A program made the position numbers and the translations under genes. Below are positions 1 to 9,285 of a stretch of 64,000 nucleotides of DNA, piece by piece (position 1 is the stretch's first letter; each line of letters opens with the position of its first letter). The stretch is from Euryarchaeota archaeon Ods02 (lineage in GTDB: Archaea; Halobacteriota; Halobacteria; Halobacteriales; Halorutilaceae), in the NCBI GenBank assembly GCA_028751075.1, contig JAQZDA010000004.1:55904-119903 (forward strand). Direction: 5' to 3'. The notes beneath the pieces were generated by a model. The model saw nothing but the letters and a program-made list of their open reading frames with translations. It made no database searches and had not been told where the DNA came from.

Positions 1-522
1 TACACGCCTTTCGTCGTGAAAGCCGTCGTCGCCGCATTGGAGAACCACCCCGAGCTCAACTCCACGCTCGACGTCGAAGGCGAACGCATCCTCCTCCACG
101 ACCGTTACGACGTCGGAGTGGCGACGGCGACCGACGACGGCTTGCTCGTGCCAGTCCTCAGGGACGCCGAAGAGAAGGACGTCGCCGCGCTCTCGGAGGA
201 GCTCGACGACCTCGTCGAACGGGCGATGAACCGCGACCTCGCGCCGGAGGAGATGAAGGACAGCACCTTCACCGTCACCAACGTCGGAGCCATAGGCGGC
301 GAGTACTCGACGCCTATAGTCAACGGCGACGAGACCGCGATACTCGCCGTCGGCCGCGTGAAAGAGAAACCACGGGTCGTCGACGGCGCGGTGAAGCCGC
401 GACACGTCGTCACGCTGTCGTTGACCTTCGACCACCGCGTCGTCGACGGCGCGGAGGCCGCCAGGTTCACGAACGAAGTCCGAAGGTATCTTAGGAAGCC
501 CGCGCTACTACTGGTGGACTGA
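1..522 (+). CDS. 2-oxoacid dehydrogenase E2 (dihydrolipoyl acyltransferase), 3' part
   Basis: The reading frame is open from the first base, so the gene begins upstream of the window and only the C-terminal catalytic domain is present (about 173 codons). The end carries the acyltransferase motif DHRVVDGAEAARF (the family's HRxxxDG with catalytic His and Asp), and TVTNVGAIGGEYSTPI is typical of the chloramphenicol-acetyltransferase-like fold. It would transfer acyl groups from lipoyl-lysine to CoA in a pyruvate or branched-chain oxoacid dehydrogenase complex. The substrate cannot be told from this part. The E3 gene starts one base after the stop, so the two are co-transcribed, presumably with E1 genes outside the window. 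Confidence 0.93.
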   Translation, partial: YTPFVVKAVVAALENHPELNSTLDVEGERILLHDRYDVGVATATDDGLLVPVLRDAEEKDVAALSEELDDLVERAMNRDLAPEEMKDSTFTVTNVGAIGGEYSTPIVNGDETAILAVGRVKEKPRVVDGAVKPRHVVTLSLTFDHRVVDGAEAARFTNEVRRYLRKPALLLVD

Positions 523-523
523 C

Positions 524-1924
524 ATGGTCGTCGGAGAGCTTCCACAGGAGACCGAGCTAGCGGTGGTCGGAGGAGGACCGGGAGGGTACACCGCGGCGTT
601 GCGGGCGGCGAAGCAGGACGTCGACGTCGCCCTGATAGAGGAGGACGCCGTCGGAGGCACCTGCCTGAACAGCGGCTGCATCCCCTCGAAGGCGTTGATA
701 CACGCCGCCGACACCCTTCAGAGCACGCGTGAAGCCGACGAGATAGGGATAGAGGCGGAAGCCCACGTGAACTACCGGCAGACCAGGGACTGGATGGACG
801 CGGTCGTCGGCGGCATGGGCGACGGCGTGAGGTCGCTCTGTGACGCCCACGACGTCTCCGTCGTCGAAGGACGAGCGAGGTTCACCGCACCGGACGCCCT
901 GCAGGTCGAAGGCGTCGGCTCCATCGAGTTCGACAGCGCGGTCGTCGCCACCGGCAGCAGGGCTATCGAGCTCGAAGCCTTCGAGTTCGACGGAGACTAC
1001 GTCGTCGACAGCGAGACCCTGCTGGGGCGGGAGGAGCTACCGGACTCCCTCGTCGTAGTCGGCGCCGGTTACATCGGGATGGAGCTGTCGACGGCGCTGA
1101 CGAAGCTCGGCGTCGACGTCCGCGTCGTCGAAGCCATGGACTCCGTGTTACCGCAGTACCCCGACGGCCTCACGCGTTACGTGGAAAGACGGGCGCGGGA
1201 GCTAGGTGTCGAGCTTTCGCTGGGGGAGCAGGCGGTGGACTGGGTGCCGTGGAAGGACGGCGTCGAGGTCGTCACCGACGACGGCGAACAGGAGCACGAG
1301 TACGGCGCCGACCACGTCCTCGTCGCAGTGGGACGCGAACCCCGCACTGACTGCGGGCTAGAGGAAGCCGACGTCCAGGTCGACGAAGACGGCTTCGTCG
1401 TCACCGACGAACAGACGCGGACCACCAACGAAGACGTCTACGCCGTAGGAGACGTCGCAGGCGAACCCATGCTCGCTCACCACGCCTCCTACGAAGCCCG
1501 CGTAGCGGCGGACGTCGTCGCGGGACAGGAGGCGGCCTTGGATCAGCAGGCGGTGCCCGCCGCCGTCTACACCGACCCCGAAATAGCGTCGGTGGGTATG
1601 ACGGAGGACGAAGCGGAGGAGCACGGCTTCGACGTCGCTGTCGGCGAATCTCGTTTCGGCGCGAACGGCCGCGCGGTGACGCGGAACGACGTCGCGGGCT
1701 TCGTCCGCGTGGTAGCGGACGGGGAAGCGGGCTTCGTCCTCGGCGGCCATGTCGTAGGACCGGAGGCTTCGGAGCTTGTGTCGGAGCTCGCTCTCGCCGT
1801 CGAAATGGGTGCGACGGTGCAGGACGTCGAAGCCACCATCCACGCCCATCCTACGCTCTCCGAAGCAGTTATGGAGGCCGCCGCGGACTGCGAGGGTAAA
1901 GCCATACACAGCATGGACAGGTAG
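524..1924 (+). CDS. lpdA: Dihydrolipoyl dehydrogenase (E3)
   Basis: 466 residues, the usual family length. It reoxidises dihydrolipoyl groups using FAD and NAD+. Visible features are an N-terminal dinucleotide fold VGGGPGGYTAALRAA, the redox disulfide in GGTCLNSGCIPSK (Cys47 and Cys52), a second nucleotide-binding fold VVGAGYIGMELSTAL, and the C-terminal HAHPTLSE motif with the His-Glu pair that acts on the partner subunit. It follows the E2 gene by one base and precedes lipoate-ligase genes. One E3 could serve both the oxoacid dehydrogenase and the glycine cleavage system encoded about 3 kb downstream. Confidence 0.96.
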   Translation: MVVGELPQETELAVVGGGPGGYTAALRAAKQDVDVALIEEDAVGGTCLNSGCIPSKALIHAADTLQSTREADEIGIEAEAHVNYRQTRDWMDAVVGGMGDGVRSLCDAHDVSVVEGRARFTAPDALQVEGVGSIEFDSAVVATGSRAIELEAFEFDGDYVVDSETLLGREELPDSLVVVGAGYIGMELSTALTKLGVDVRVVEAMDSVLPQYPDGLTRYVERRARELGVELSLGEQAVDWVPWKDGVEVVTDDGEQEHEYGADHVLVAVGREPRTDCGLEEADVQVDEDGFVVTDEQTRTTNEDVYAVGDVAGEPMLAHHASYEARVAADVVAGQEAALDQQAVPAAVYTDPEIASVGMTEDEAEEHGFDVAVGESRFGANGRAVTRNDVAGFVRVVADGEAGFVLGGHVVGPEASELVSELALAVEMGATVQDVEATIHAHPTLSEAVMEAAADCEGKAIHSMDR

Positions 1925-1950
1925 CTGTGGAGGCTGGAGGAACTCGATAC

Positions 1951-2214
1951 ATGCCGGAAGCATCAAGGAAGGTAGAGGGAGGTAAGATGGTGAAGCTCTC
2001 CGTCGAAGACGACAGGGTATCGGTGACGGGGGACTTCTTCATGCACCCCGAGGAGGAGGTGGCGGGCGTCGAAGACGTGGTTGCAGAACACGTCGATGCC
2101 GAAGTAGATGAGATAGAGGAAGCAGTGGAAGGATACCTCAGCGGGAACGACGTCGAGCTGCTCGGCGTCTCCACGAGAGACATCGCGGAGCTAGCGGTGG
2201 AGGCGAGAGGATGA
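1951..2214 (+). CDS. lplB: Lipoate-protein ligase accessory (C-terminal domain) subunit
   Basis: A protein of about 87 residues resembling the small domain that is a separate subunit (LplB/CTD) in Thermoplasma-type lipoate ligases. It has a GGKMVKLSVE start followed by VTGDFFMHPEEEV, matching the family pattern of a GGK strand then GDFFxHPE. It is required with LplA for lipoate activation. The ATG at 1951 follows a GGAGG; GTG at 1927 is a longer option and ATG at 1987 a shorter one. It overlaps lplA by four bases (ATGA), which fits translational coupling of the two halves of one enzyme. Confidence 0.8.
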   Translation: MPEASRKVEGGKMVKLSVEDDRVSVTGDFFMHPEEEVAGVEDVVAEHVDAEVDEIEEAVEGYLSGNDVELLGVSTRDIAELAVEARG

Positions 2215-2966
2215 CCGACAGGGAGTGGAGGGTGGTTCCATTGGAGACCCACGACGCCTACACGAACATGGCGCTGGATGAAGCGGTGTCGGAGAAGATC
2301 TCCACCGGCGAACAACCCCCCACCGTGAGGTTCTACCGGTGGCAGCCTTCGGCGTGCTCCGTCGGCTACTTCCAGTCATTAGAGGAGGAGGTCGACCTCG
2401 AGGAATGCCGGGACGGAGGGATAGACTGGGTGAGGCGGCGGACAGGGGGCGGAGCTGTCTACCACGACTACGAAGGCGAGGTCACGTACAGCGTGATAGC
2501 GCCGGAGGAACTGTACCCGGACGACCTCACGGAGAGCTACCGCGTGATATGCGGACGCGTCATCGACGCCCTCGACCGACTCGGCCTCGACTCCGAGTTC
2601 GTACCTATAAACGACATCGTGTCGGAGGGGAAGAAGATAAGCGGGAACGCTCAGACCCGTCGGAAGGACGTATTGCTGCAGCACGGCACCGTGCTCCACG
2701 AGGTCGACCCAGAGAGGATGTTCACCTACCTGCAGCCCGACGTCGACAAGGTCAGCGACAAGCTAGTGGAGGACGTCAGGCAGCGAGTCACCAGCGTTAA
2801 AGAGCAGGCGGACGTCGACATCCAGGACACCTACGAGGCGATGCGTGAGGCGTTCACCGAGGGACGTGACGCAGACGAAGGTGGGGTGACGGAGGGGGAA
2901 CGCGAGCGGGCGAAGGAGCTCGTGGAGGAACGGTACCGGTCGGAGAGCTGGAACCGGATGAAGTGA
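2211..2966 (+). CDS. lplA: Lipoate-protein ligase, catalytic subunit
   Basis: 251 residues, family BPL/LplA/LipB. It attaches lipoate or octanoate to target lysines of E2 and GcvH. Motifs are RRTGGGAVYHD (about residues 76-86) and KKISGNAQTRRKDVLLQHG, which carries the conserved Lys and the substrate-binding loop. The C-terminal small domain of bacterial LplA is absent and is supplied by the upstream lplB gene. No LipB gene is visible, so this ligase may also deliver octanoate for LipA (inference). The end is acidic and rich in Glu and Arg. Confidence 0.92.
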   Translation: MTDREWRVVPLETHDAYTNMALDEAVSEKISTGEQPPTVRFYRWQPSACSVGYFQSLEEEVDLEECRDGGIDWVRRRTGGGAVYHDYEGEVTYSVIAPEELYPDDLTESYRVICGRVIDALDRLGLDSEFVPINDIVSEGKKISGNAQTRRKDVLLQHGTVLHEVDPERMFTYLQPDVDKVSDKLVEDVRQRVTSVKEQADVDIQDTYEAMREAFTEGRDADEGGVTEGERERAKELVEERYRSESWNRMK

Positions 2967-3006
2967 CGGTTACAGACTCTACTTCTCCGCCGAACACCTC
3001 CTTCTT

Positions 3007-3897
3007 CTAACCTGTTCTTGGTTCTGCTTCGTCTAACGCGTGTTCGAGGTACAGCTCGCCGGCGCGGTAGCTGCTGCGGACGAACGGCCCCGACGCCACG
3101 TACTCGAACCCCATCTCCAGCGCTCTGTCTTCGAGCCCGTCGAACTCCTCCGGCGGCACCCATCGTTCTACGGGGACGTGGTCGCTGCTGGGCTGCATGT
3201 ACTGTCCGAGGGTGACGATGTCGACGTCTACGGCGCGGAGGTCCTCTAGCGTCTCGACCACCTCCTCCCGGGTTTCGCCGACGCCGAGCATCAGCGAGCT
3301 CTTCGTGTACTCCGCCCCCATCTCCTTCGCCCGCCGCAGAACCTCCAGCGAGCGCCTGTAGCCCGCGCGAGGGTCGCGGACGTGGTCCTGCAGCCGCTCC
3401 ACGGTCTCGACGTTGTGGGCGACGACCTCGGGTTCGCTGTCGACGAGGGTCGCGAGGTCGTCCGTGTCGCCCTGTAAGTCCGGTATCAGGGCTTCGACGA
3501 GGGCGTCCGAGACGTGGTGTATCGCCTCTACGGTGGAGGCGAAGTGCTCTGCGCCGCCGTCGGGTAGGTCGTCGCGGTCCACCGAGGTGACGACCGCGTA
3601 GTCGAGGCCGATCTCCTCGACGGCGCCGGCGACCTTCGCCGGCTCCAAGGGGTCGAGCTCCTCGCCTCCGCCGGTGTCGACGTCGCAGAAGCCGCAGCCC
3701 CGGGTGCAGGTGTCACCCATCAGCATGAACGTCGCGGTGCCTTCGTCGCTCCAGCATTCGTCGACGTTGGGACAGCTGGCTTCCTCGCATACGGTGACGA
3801 GATCGCGTTTCCGGAGCGCCTCCCTCACGTGTTCGAAGCTGTCGCGGTCCGCCTTCCACTCCTGACGGAGCCACGGTGGTTTGTCGGCGCTCGCCAT
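3007..3897 (-). CDS. lipA: Lipoyl synthase
   Basis: 296 residues. A radical-SAM enzyme that inserts two sulfurs into protein-bound octanoyl groups. It has the LipA auxiliary-cluster motif CEEASCPNVDEC (Cys37, Cys42, Cys48) and the radical-SAM motif CTRGCGFC (Cys64, Cys68, Cys71). C-terminal QYMQPSSDHVPVERWVPPEEF and the SSYRAGE serine region, which ligates the sacrificial cluster, are also family hallmarks. It converges on lplA and the gap to it is only about 40 bases. Start ATG at 3897; a short leader with GTATAC lies just upstream. Confidence 0.96.
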   Translation of the reverse strand: MASADKPPWLRQEWKADRDSFEHVREALRKRDLVTVCEEASCPNVDECWSDEGTATFMLMGDTCTRGCGFCDVDTGGGEELDPLEPAKVAGAVEEIGLDYAVVTSVDRDDLPDGGAEHFASTVEAIHHVSDALVEALIPDLQGDTDDLATLVDSEPEVVAHNVETVERLQDHVRDPRAGYRRSLEVLRRAKEMGAEYTKSSLMLGVGETREEVVETLEDLRAVDVDIVTLGQYMQPSSDHVPVERWVPPEEFDGLEDRALEMGFEYVASGPFVRSSYRAGELYLEHALDEAEPRTG

Positions 3898-3944
3898 ATT
3901 CGAAGTATACGCACCCCGGACGTATCAAGCTTCATGCGTCCGCT

Positions 3945-5012
3945 TCACCCGACCTCCACCAGCTCGTAATCTTGTCTGCCGACGCGGACACGCATCCATC
4001 CCCGTAGCTCGTCGTCCAACGCAGGGTCACCGGTGTCGACCTTCAGACCATCTAGCTCCCGGAGCTTCTCGGGTGAAGCGAGCACCTCTAGCTCCGCCTG
4101 CCGGACCACCTCAGGTGTTATCTGCTGGTTGCCGCGGCCGAACACGAAGCCCTGGCCGCCGATGGGGGAGACCGCGACCACGTTCCGCTCACCGAGGTGC
4201 TGCAGTATCTCGTCGGCGGAAGCGTCACGTACCACTGCTTCGCCGTCCCTCCATACGTCCACCCCCAGATGCGTCGGCTCGAAACCTAACCTTCGTTTCA
4301 CCTCCGCCATCGTGCCGCCGGGCCCGAGGACGTATGTGACGTCGTCTTCGACGGCTTCGATGAACCCCCGGGCGAGCGCTTCAGCTTCACCCTGCGAACG
4401 GGACTTCCGCGGCTGGACGTCGGCGGAGACGGGAACGTCGAGCACTCCTCTCACATAGAGGTCGACTTGGCCGCCTCGGAAAGCTTCCTCGTCGACGTCG
4501 ACGACGTCCCTCGCCTCCGTCTCCATGTACCTGGCTGCCACGCGTCCCGCGTCCTCCGGCGTCTCCGCGAAAACCGCGGAGTAGATCTTGACGCCTGCGG
4601 GTACGCCGAACGCCGGTGTCTCCGTTTCCGCGTCGGAGAGGGCGTCTGCGACGTCGCTGGCGGTTCCGTCGCCGCCGACGAACAACAAGAGGTCGACGTC
4701 CATGGCGACGAGCTGCTTCACGGCTTCACGGGTGTCCCCCGCGGAGGTGGTGTATATCTCGCCGCCTGCGTCGACGACCTCCGGCGTGAACCCTGCTTCT
4801 CTCGCGGCTCGTTCACCCATGTCGCCGGAGGCTGCGACTACCTCCGCCTCGGGGTCCGCGTCCCCGAAAGCGATGAGGGCACGGTGTGCGCGTTCGCCGG
4901 CACGGGGTTCCGCGCCCCGCTCTCGGGCTTCGTCGACGACGTCGTCGGTGCCTTTGAGAGCTACCGCTCCACCCATGCCTGCGACGGGGTTGACGACTAC
5001 TCCTACCTTCAC
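3945..5012 (-). CDS. COG3199 predicted ATP-NAD kinase-like protein
   Basis: About 355 residues from GTG at 5012; the reading frame stays open well upstream but that part overlaps gcvT. The N-terminus VKVGVVVNPVAGMGG and the LLFVGGDGTASDV loop (the GGDGT nucleotide motif) match the NAD-kinase/diacylglycerol-kinase fold, in the COG3199 (AcoX-like) group. A second glycine loop VLGPGGTMAEVKRRLG and the tail SPIGGQGFVFGRGNQQ are typical of that group. The substrate is not established. Members often sit near 2-oxoacid or acetoin dehydrogenase genes, in keeping with the E2/E3 neighbourhood here. It is divergent from gcvT with about 85 bases between. Confidence 0.82.
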   Translation of the reverse strand: MKVGVVVNPVAGMGGAVALKGTDDVVDEARERGAEPRAGERAHRALIAFGDADPEAEVVAASGDMGERAAREAGFTPEVVDAGGEIYTTSAGDTREAVKQLVAMDVDLLLFVGGDGTASDVADALSDAETETPAFGVPAGVKIYSAVFAETPEDAGRVAARYMETEARDVVDVDEEAFRGGQVDLYVRGVLDVPVSADVQPRKSRSQGEAEALARGFIEAVEDDVTYVLGPGGTMAEVKRRLGFEPTHLGVDVWRDGEAVVRDASADEILQHLGERNVVAVSPIGGQGFVFGRGNQQITPEVVRQAELEVLASPEKLRELDGLKVDTGDPALDDELRGWMRVRVGRQDYELVEVG

Positions 5013-5097
5013 CACCTCAAGGTTACATCTCGCGGGGTTTATGGGCTGTGGAGCGGGACATGGAAACTCATTACTTCGGCGCGTCCTACCTCCGGCT

Positions 5098-6177
5098 ATG
5101 GAACGCAGTCCGCCTCTCCACAGCGTGCACGAGGAGCACGGTGCACGCACCACGGAGTTCGGCGGATGGACGATGCCGGTGAGGTACGGTTCGACGAAGC
5201 AGGAGCACCGCGCCGTCAGAGAAGCGGTGGGGAAGTTCGACGTCAGCCACATGGGACGCGTCCGCGTACGAGGTGACGACGCCGTCGAGCTCACCGACCG
5301 GTTGACGACGAACGACGTCTCCGGGCTCGCGGTCGGTGAAGCCCATTACTCCACGGTCGTCGACGAAGACGGCTATTTGATCGACGACGTCCTCGTCTAC
5401 AGGATGGCGGACGACGACTGCATGTTCGTCCCCAACGCCGGCAACGACGGAGAGATGGTAGACCGATGGAGAGAGCACGGAGACAGATGGGGTCTGGACG
5501 CCAGCGTGGAGAACTCGACGGAGGACACCGGTATGGTCGCGGTGCAGGGCCCCGACAGCTTAGACGCGGTGTCCGCGGTCGCGGACGACCTAGGCGTCGA
5601 CGGCTTGAGCTCTCTCGACCGGTTCGAGTGGACGTGCGGCTACTTCGCCGACGCAGGCGGCGTGGTGTCGCGGACGGGTTACACGGGGGAAGAAGGGTTC
5701 GAGCTAGTGGTCGACGCCGACGACGCCGAGACGGTGTGGCGGGAGCTGGAGGCGGAGCCCTGTGGCCTCGGCGCCCGCGACACCCTGCGTTTGGAGATGG
5801 GTTTCCTCTTGGCGGGCAACGAGTTCGACCGCGGCGACAACATGAGGGCGCCGTGGGAGGCCGGCGTCGGCTTCGTAGTCGACCTATCGACCGACTTCGT
5901 CGGACGTGACGCGCTGGAGGCTAAGGAAGACGACGTCGACGAACGCCTGGTGGGGTTCGTGCTGGAGGAACGCGGCGTCCCACGTCACGGCTACACCATC
6001 GAGGTCGACGGCGAGAAGGTCGGCGTAGTGTCAAGCGGAACGATGAGCCCGTCGCTCGACGAACCCATCGGACTCGGATACGTGGACGTAGAGCACGCTG
6101 AAGAATGCGCGGAGATACAGGTCGTCGTACGCGACGAACCAAAGAGAGCCAGAGTGGAGGAGCCACCGTTCGTCTGA
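5098..6177 (+). CDS. gcvT: Glycine cleavage system T protein (aminomethyltransferase)
   Basis: 359 residues from ATG at 5098. It transfers the methylene group from the lipoyl-bound intermediate to a folate-type carrier, releasing ammonia. Family features are EFGGWTMPVRY near residue 20, VSHMGRVRV, the substrate-binding SRTGYTGEEGFEL, GARDTLRLEMGF and the C-terminal GTMSPSLDEPIGLGYV. The frame stays open upstream but that region lies inside the opposite-strand COG3199 gene, so the ATG with N-terminal homology is preferred. It is the first gene of the glycine cleavage operon; gcvH follows after 17 bases. Confidence 0.95.
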   Translation: MERSPPLHSVHEEHGARTTEFGGWTMPVRYGSTKQEHRAVREAVGKFDVSHMGRVRVRGDDAVELTDRLTTNDVSGLAVGEAHYSTVVDEDGYLIDDVLVYRMADDDCMFVPNAGNDGEMVDRWREHGDRWGLDASVENSTEDTGMVAVQGPDSLDAVSAVADDLGVDGLSSLDRFEWTCGYFADAGGVVSRTGYTGEEGFELVVDADDAETVWRELEAEPCGLGARDTLRLEMGFLLAGNEFDRGDNMRAPWEAGVGFVVDLSTDFVGRDALEAKEDDVDERLVGFVLEERGVPRHGYTIEVDGEKVGVVSSGTMSPSLDEPIGLGYVDVEHAEECAEIQVVVRDEPKRARVEEPPFV

Positions 6178-6194
6178 GGGAGAACAAGACAAGG

Positions 6195-6560
6195 ATGAAC
6201 TTCGAGATACCGGATGAACTGCTTTACACGACTTCGCACGAGTGGATAGACCCCGACTCCGGACGAGTCGGCATCACGGATTACGCGCAGGACGAGCTAG
6301 GGGACATCGTCTTCGTCGACCTACCTGGGGAGGGAGAGACCGTGGAGGCGGGTGAGGCGTTCGGCGTCATAGAGAGCATCAAAGCCGTCGGCGACCTGTA
6401 CTCGCCGGTGGACGGCGAGGTCGAAGACGTGAACGCCGACCTGGAGATGCAGCCGGAGATGGTGAACACCGACCCCTACGGAGAAGGCTGGATGATACAG
6501 GTAGAGTACGAGGACGTCGACGGCTTGCTGTCGGCGGAGGAGTACGAGGGGGAGATCTAG
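6195..6560 (+). CDS. gcvH: Glycine cleavage system H protein
   Basis: 121 residues, usual size. It is the lipoyl carrier that shuttles the aminomethyl group among P, T and L proteins. TSHEWIDP marks the N-terminus and the lipoylated lysine is in VIESIKAVGDLYSPVDGE (about Lys63). The C-terminus GEGWMIQVEY is also conserved. Start ATG 6195 follows AAGG; an upstream in-frame extension lies within gcvT and is rejected. Its stop TAG shares a base with the GTG start of gcvPA, indicating tight coupling. Confidence 0.96.
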   Translation: MNFEIPDELLYTTSHEWIDPDSGRVGITDYAQDELGDIVFVDLPGEGETVEAGEAFGVIESIKAVGDLYSPVDGEVEDVNADLEMQPEMVNTDPYGEGWMIQVEYEDVDGLLSAEEYEGEI

Positions 6561-7876
6561 TGACGGAGAGCCCGTACACCCCGCATTCGCGGGAGGACGT
6601 CGAGCAGATGCTCGGCGAGGTCGGCGTAGCCTCTGTCGAGGAGCTGTTCGACGTACCCCAGGAGCTGCGTTACGAGGGAGGGTTCGACGTCGAGGCGAAG
6701 TCGGAGAAGGAGACCGTCGAACACGTCTCCAAGCTGTTGGAGGAGAACGACGACGTCGTCGAGTTCGTCGGCGGCGGCCACTACAGCCACTACGTACCCA
6801 GCGTCGTCGACCATCTAGCGGACAGGAGCGAGTTCCTGACGTCGTACACCCAGTACCAGCCTGAGGTCTCGCAGGGTTTCCTTCAGGCGTTGTTCGAGTA
6901 CCAGTCACTGCTGGTGGAGCTCACGGGGCTGGAGGTGGCTAACGCCTCCGTCTACGACGCCGCCTCCGCCCTCGGTGAAGCCGCTCTGATGGCGGCGCGG
7001 GTCGAAAGCGGAAGCCGCGTCCTCGTCCCCGACGACCTCTACCGCGGCCGCCGGAGCGTGCTGGAGAACTACGTCGAAGGCGCGGGCCTCAACGTCGAAG
7101 GCTACCCGACGGAGAGAGGTAACGCCGACGTCGACGCGCTGGAGGAGCTGGTGGACGACGACGTCGTCTTCGTCTACCTGGAGTCCCCCAACCGCTGCGG
7201 CGCCGTCGAGGAACGGGCGAGCGAGGTCGGCGGGCTATCTGACGACGTCGACGCCGTGTTCTGCGTGGGCTCCGACCCCGTCGCGCTCGCGTTGCTGGAG
7301 CCGCCTGCCGCGGTTGGAGCGGACGTCGTCGTCGACGACGCCTCCGTGCTCGGCGTCAGTGCCGCGTACGGCATGGGCTGCGGGTTCTACGTGACGCGAG
7401 AGGAGTACGTTCGTCAGGTACCCGGCCACCTCGTGGGCGCTGCGCCGGACGCCGACGGCAGGAGGGCGTACACCCTCACGCTGCAGACGCGGGAGCAGCA
7501 TATACGGAGGGAGCGCGCGACGTCGAACATCTGCACCAACCAGGCGTGGATGGCGTTGCGCGCCGCTATACACGCTTCTCTCCTTGGACCGGAGGGGTTG
7601 GTGGATCTCGCGGAGCGGTGCGTGGAGCTTCCGCATGACGTCGCCAGCCGGTTCGACGAAGTCGACGGTGTCACGGCGCCGGCGTTCGACCGATATTACT
7701 TCCGGGAGTTCGTCGCCGAAGTAGATGGTGACGCTGAGAAGGTGGCGGGCGATCTCCTCGAAAGGGGGTACGTCGTCGGCGTCGACTCGGGTTCACGTCT
7801 CCGAGTATGCGTCACCGAGGTCAACGAGGACGAAGTCGACGGCCTCGTCGACGCACTGGAGGAGGTGATGGGGTGA
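6560..7876 (+). CDS. gcvPA: Glycine dehydrogenase (decarboxylating) subunit 1
   Basis: 438 residues. The alpha half of the two-gene P protein found in archaea and Gram-positive bacteria; together with gcvPB it decarboxylates glycine. Recognisable parts are the N-terminal SYTQYQPEVSQGFLQALFEYQ-type region (6840-6905), ASVYDAASALGEAALMA and a C-terminal REQHIRRERATSNICTNQ block. It lacks the PLP lysine, which is on subunit 2. The GTG start overlaps the gcvH stop, and its own stop overlaps the gcvPB start (GTGA). Confidence 0.95.
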   Translation: MTESPYTPHSREDVEQMLGEVGVASVEELFDVPQELRYEGGFDVEAKSEKETVEHVSKLLEENDDVVEFVGGGHYSHYVPSVVDHLADRSEFLTSYTQYQPEVSQGFLQALFEYQSLLVELTGLEVANASVYDAASALGEAALMAARVESGSRVLVPDDLYRGRRSVLENYVEGAGLNVEGYPTERGNADVDALEELVDDDVVFVYLESPNRCGAVEERASEVGGLSDDVDAVFCVGSDPVALALLEPPAAVGADVVVDDASVLGVSAAYGMGCGFYVTREEYVRQVPGHLVGAAPDADGRRAYTLTLQTREQHIRRERATSNICTNQAWMALRAAIHASLLGPEGLVDLAERCVELPHDVASRFDEVDGVTAPAFDRYYFREFVAEVDGDAEKVAGDLLERGYVVGVDSGSRLRVCVTEVNEDEVDGLVDALEEVMG

Positions 7877-9285
7877 CGTACGATCAGGCGCGGTGGACGC
7901 GCGACGGAGTGTTCGAACCCCTGACGGTGGAGAAGGACTCGACGGAGGTGGAGGTGGAGTCCGCGCTGCCGGACGATCTCACGCGGGATAAGCTGGAGCT
8001 GCCGGAGCTGTCGGAGCCAGAGGTCGCCGGCCACTACATCCGGCTGTCGCAGATGAACTACGGCGTCGAGTCCGGCCCCTACCCCCTCGGCAGCTGTACG
8101 ATGAAGTACAACCCGCCGTTCACGGAGGATCTGGCTGGGCTTGAGTCCGCTGCTGTGCATCCCGAGCGGGAGGAGTCCGTGCAGGGCACTCTCGCTCTGA
8201 TGCACGGGTTGCAGCGGCATCTCGAGGTCATAGGAGGCGTCGACGCGGTGTCGCTTCAGCCGCCGGCGGGGGCGGCCGGCGAGTACGCGGGCCTGTTGAT
8301 CGCGCGCAGCTACCACGAGAGCCGAGGTGACGAACGCGGCGAGGTCGTGGTGCCGGACACGGCGCACGGCACGAACTTCGCGTCGGCGGCGATGGCTGGT
8401 TTCAGCGTGGTGAAGGTGCCGAGCGGGGACGACGGCCGCGTCGACCTCGACGCATTGGAGGCCGCGGTCGGCGAGGATACTGCGGCGTTCATGGTGACGA
8501 ACCCGAACACCCTCGGGGTGTTCGAGCGCGAGATAACGGAGGTTGCGGAGGTTGTGCACGACGCCGGCGGACTGATGTACTACGATGGCGCGAACCTCAA
8601 CGCCCTGTTGGGGCAGGCGCGTCCCGGCGACATGGGGTTCGACGTCATGCATTTCAACCTCCATAAGACGTTCGCTACGCCGCACGGCGGCGGTGGCCCG
8701 GGTGCCGGTCCCGTCGGCGTGGTGGAGGAGCTCGCGGGCTATCTGCCGGAGCCCCACGTGAGGGAGGACGGTGACGGGGGTTTCGAGCTGTATCGGCCGG
8801 AGGACTCCATCGGGAAGGTGCATGGCTTCCACGGGAACTGGCTGGCGCTGGTGAAGGCGTACGCGTACATCGAGCGTCTGGGTGAGGAGGGTCTCTGTAG
8901 CGCGAGCGAGATGGCGGTGTTGAACGCTAACTACCTCGCGGAGCGTATCCCGTTCGAGGTTCCGTACTCGCCGTTCCACCACGAGTTCGTGGCGAGCGCG
9001 GAGCGGGATGCGGCGGAGGTGGCGAAGAAGATGCTGGATCACGGAGTGCATCCGCCGACGACGAAGTGGCCTGAGATAGTGGACGAGGCGTTGATGACGG
9101 AGCCTACGGAGGTGGAGGGCGTCGACGGATTAGAGGTTCTGGCGGAGGCGTTCCACGCGGCTGCGGAGGCGGACGACGAGGATCTGGCGGAGTCTCCGCA
9201 GCGCACTACCTCCCGTCGCATCGATCAGGTGAAGGCGGCTCGTGAACCCGTGCTTTCGTGGCGAGACCTCGACATCGAGAAGTAG
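7873..9285 (+). CDS. gcvPB: Glycine dehydrogenase (decarboxylating) subunit 2
   Basis: 470 residues from GTG at 7873. The PLP-bearing half of the P protein: NLHKTFATPHGGGGPG contains the Schiff-base lysine and the glycine-rich stretch, and YPLGSCTMKYNP and GTNFASAAMAGF are further family blocks. The C-terminal HHEFVASAERDAAEVAKKM matches the family end. A longer in-frame start exists upstream but overlaps gcvPA fully; the GTG that overlaps its stop fits operon spacing. It completes the system: T, H, P1 and P2 here, L protein as lpdA upstream. Confidence 0.95.
   Translation: MTYDQARWTRDGVFEPLTVEKDSTEVEVESALPDDLTRDKLELPELSEPEVAGHYIRLSQMNYGVESGPYPLGSCTMKYNPPFTEDLAGLESAAVHPEREESVQGTLALMHGLQRHLEVIGGVDAVSLQPPAGAAGEYAGLLIARSYHESRGDERGEVVVPDTAHGTNFASAAMAGFSVVKVPSGDDGRVDLDALEAAVGEDTAAFMVTNPNTLGVFEREITEVAEVVHDAGGLMYYDGANLNALLGQARPGDMGFDVMHFNLHKTFATPHGGGGPGAGPVGVVEELAGYLPEPHVREDGDGGFELYRPEDSIGKVHGFHGNWLALVKAYAYIERLGEEGLCSASEMAVLNANYLAERIPFEVPYSPFHHEFVASAERDAAEVAKKMLDHGVHPPTTKWPEIVDEALMTEPTEVEGVDGLEVLAEAFHAAAEADDEDLAESPQRTTSRRIDQVKAAREPVLSWRDLDIEK

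Noticed and set aside
4588..5097. Upstream in-frame extension of gcvT
   Set aside because: It is antisense to the COG3199 gene and shows Ser/Thr/Pro bias without homology; GcvT starts at 5098.
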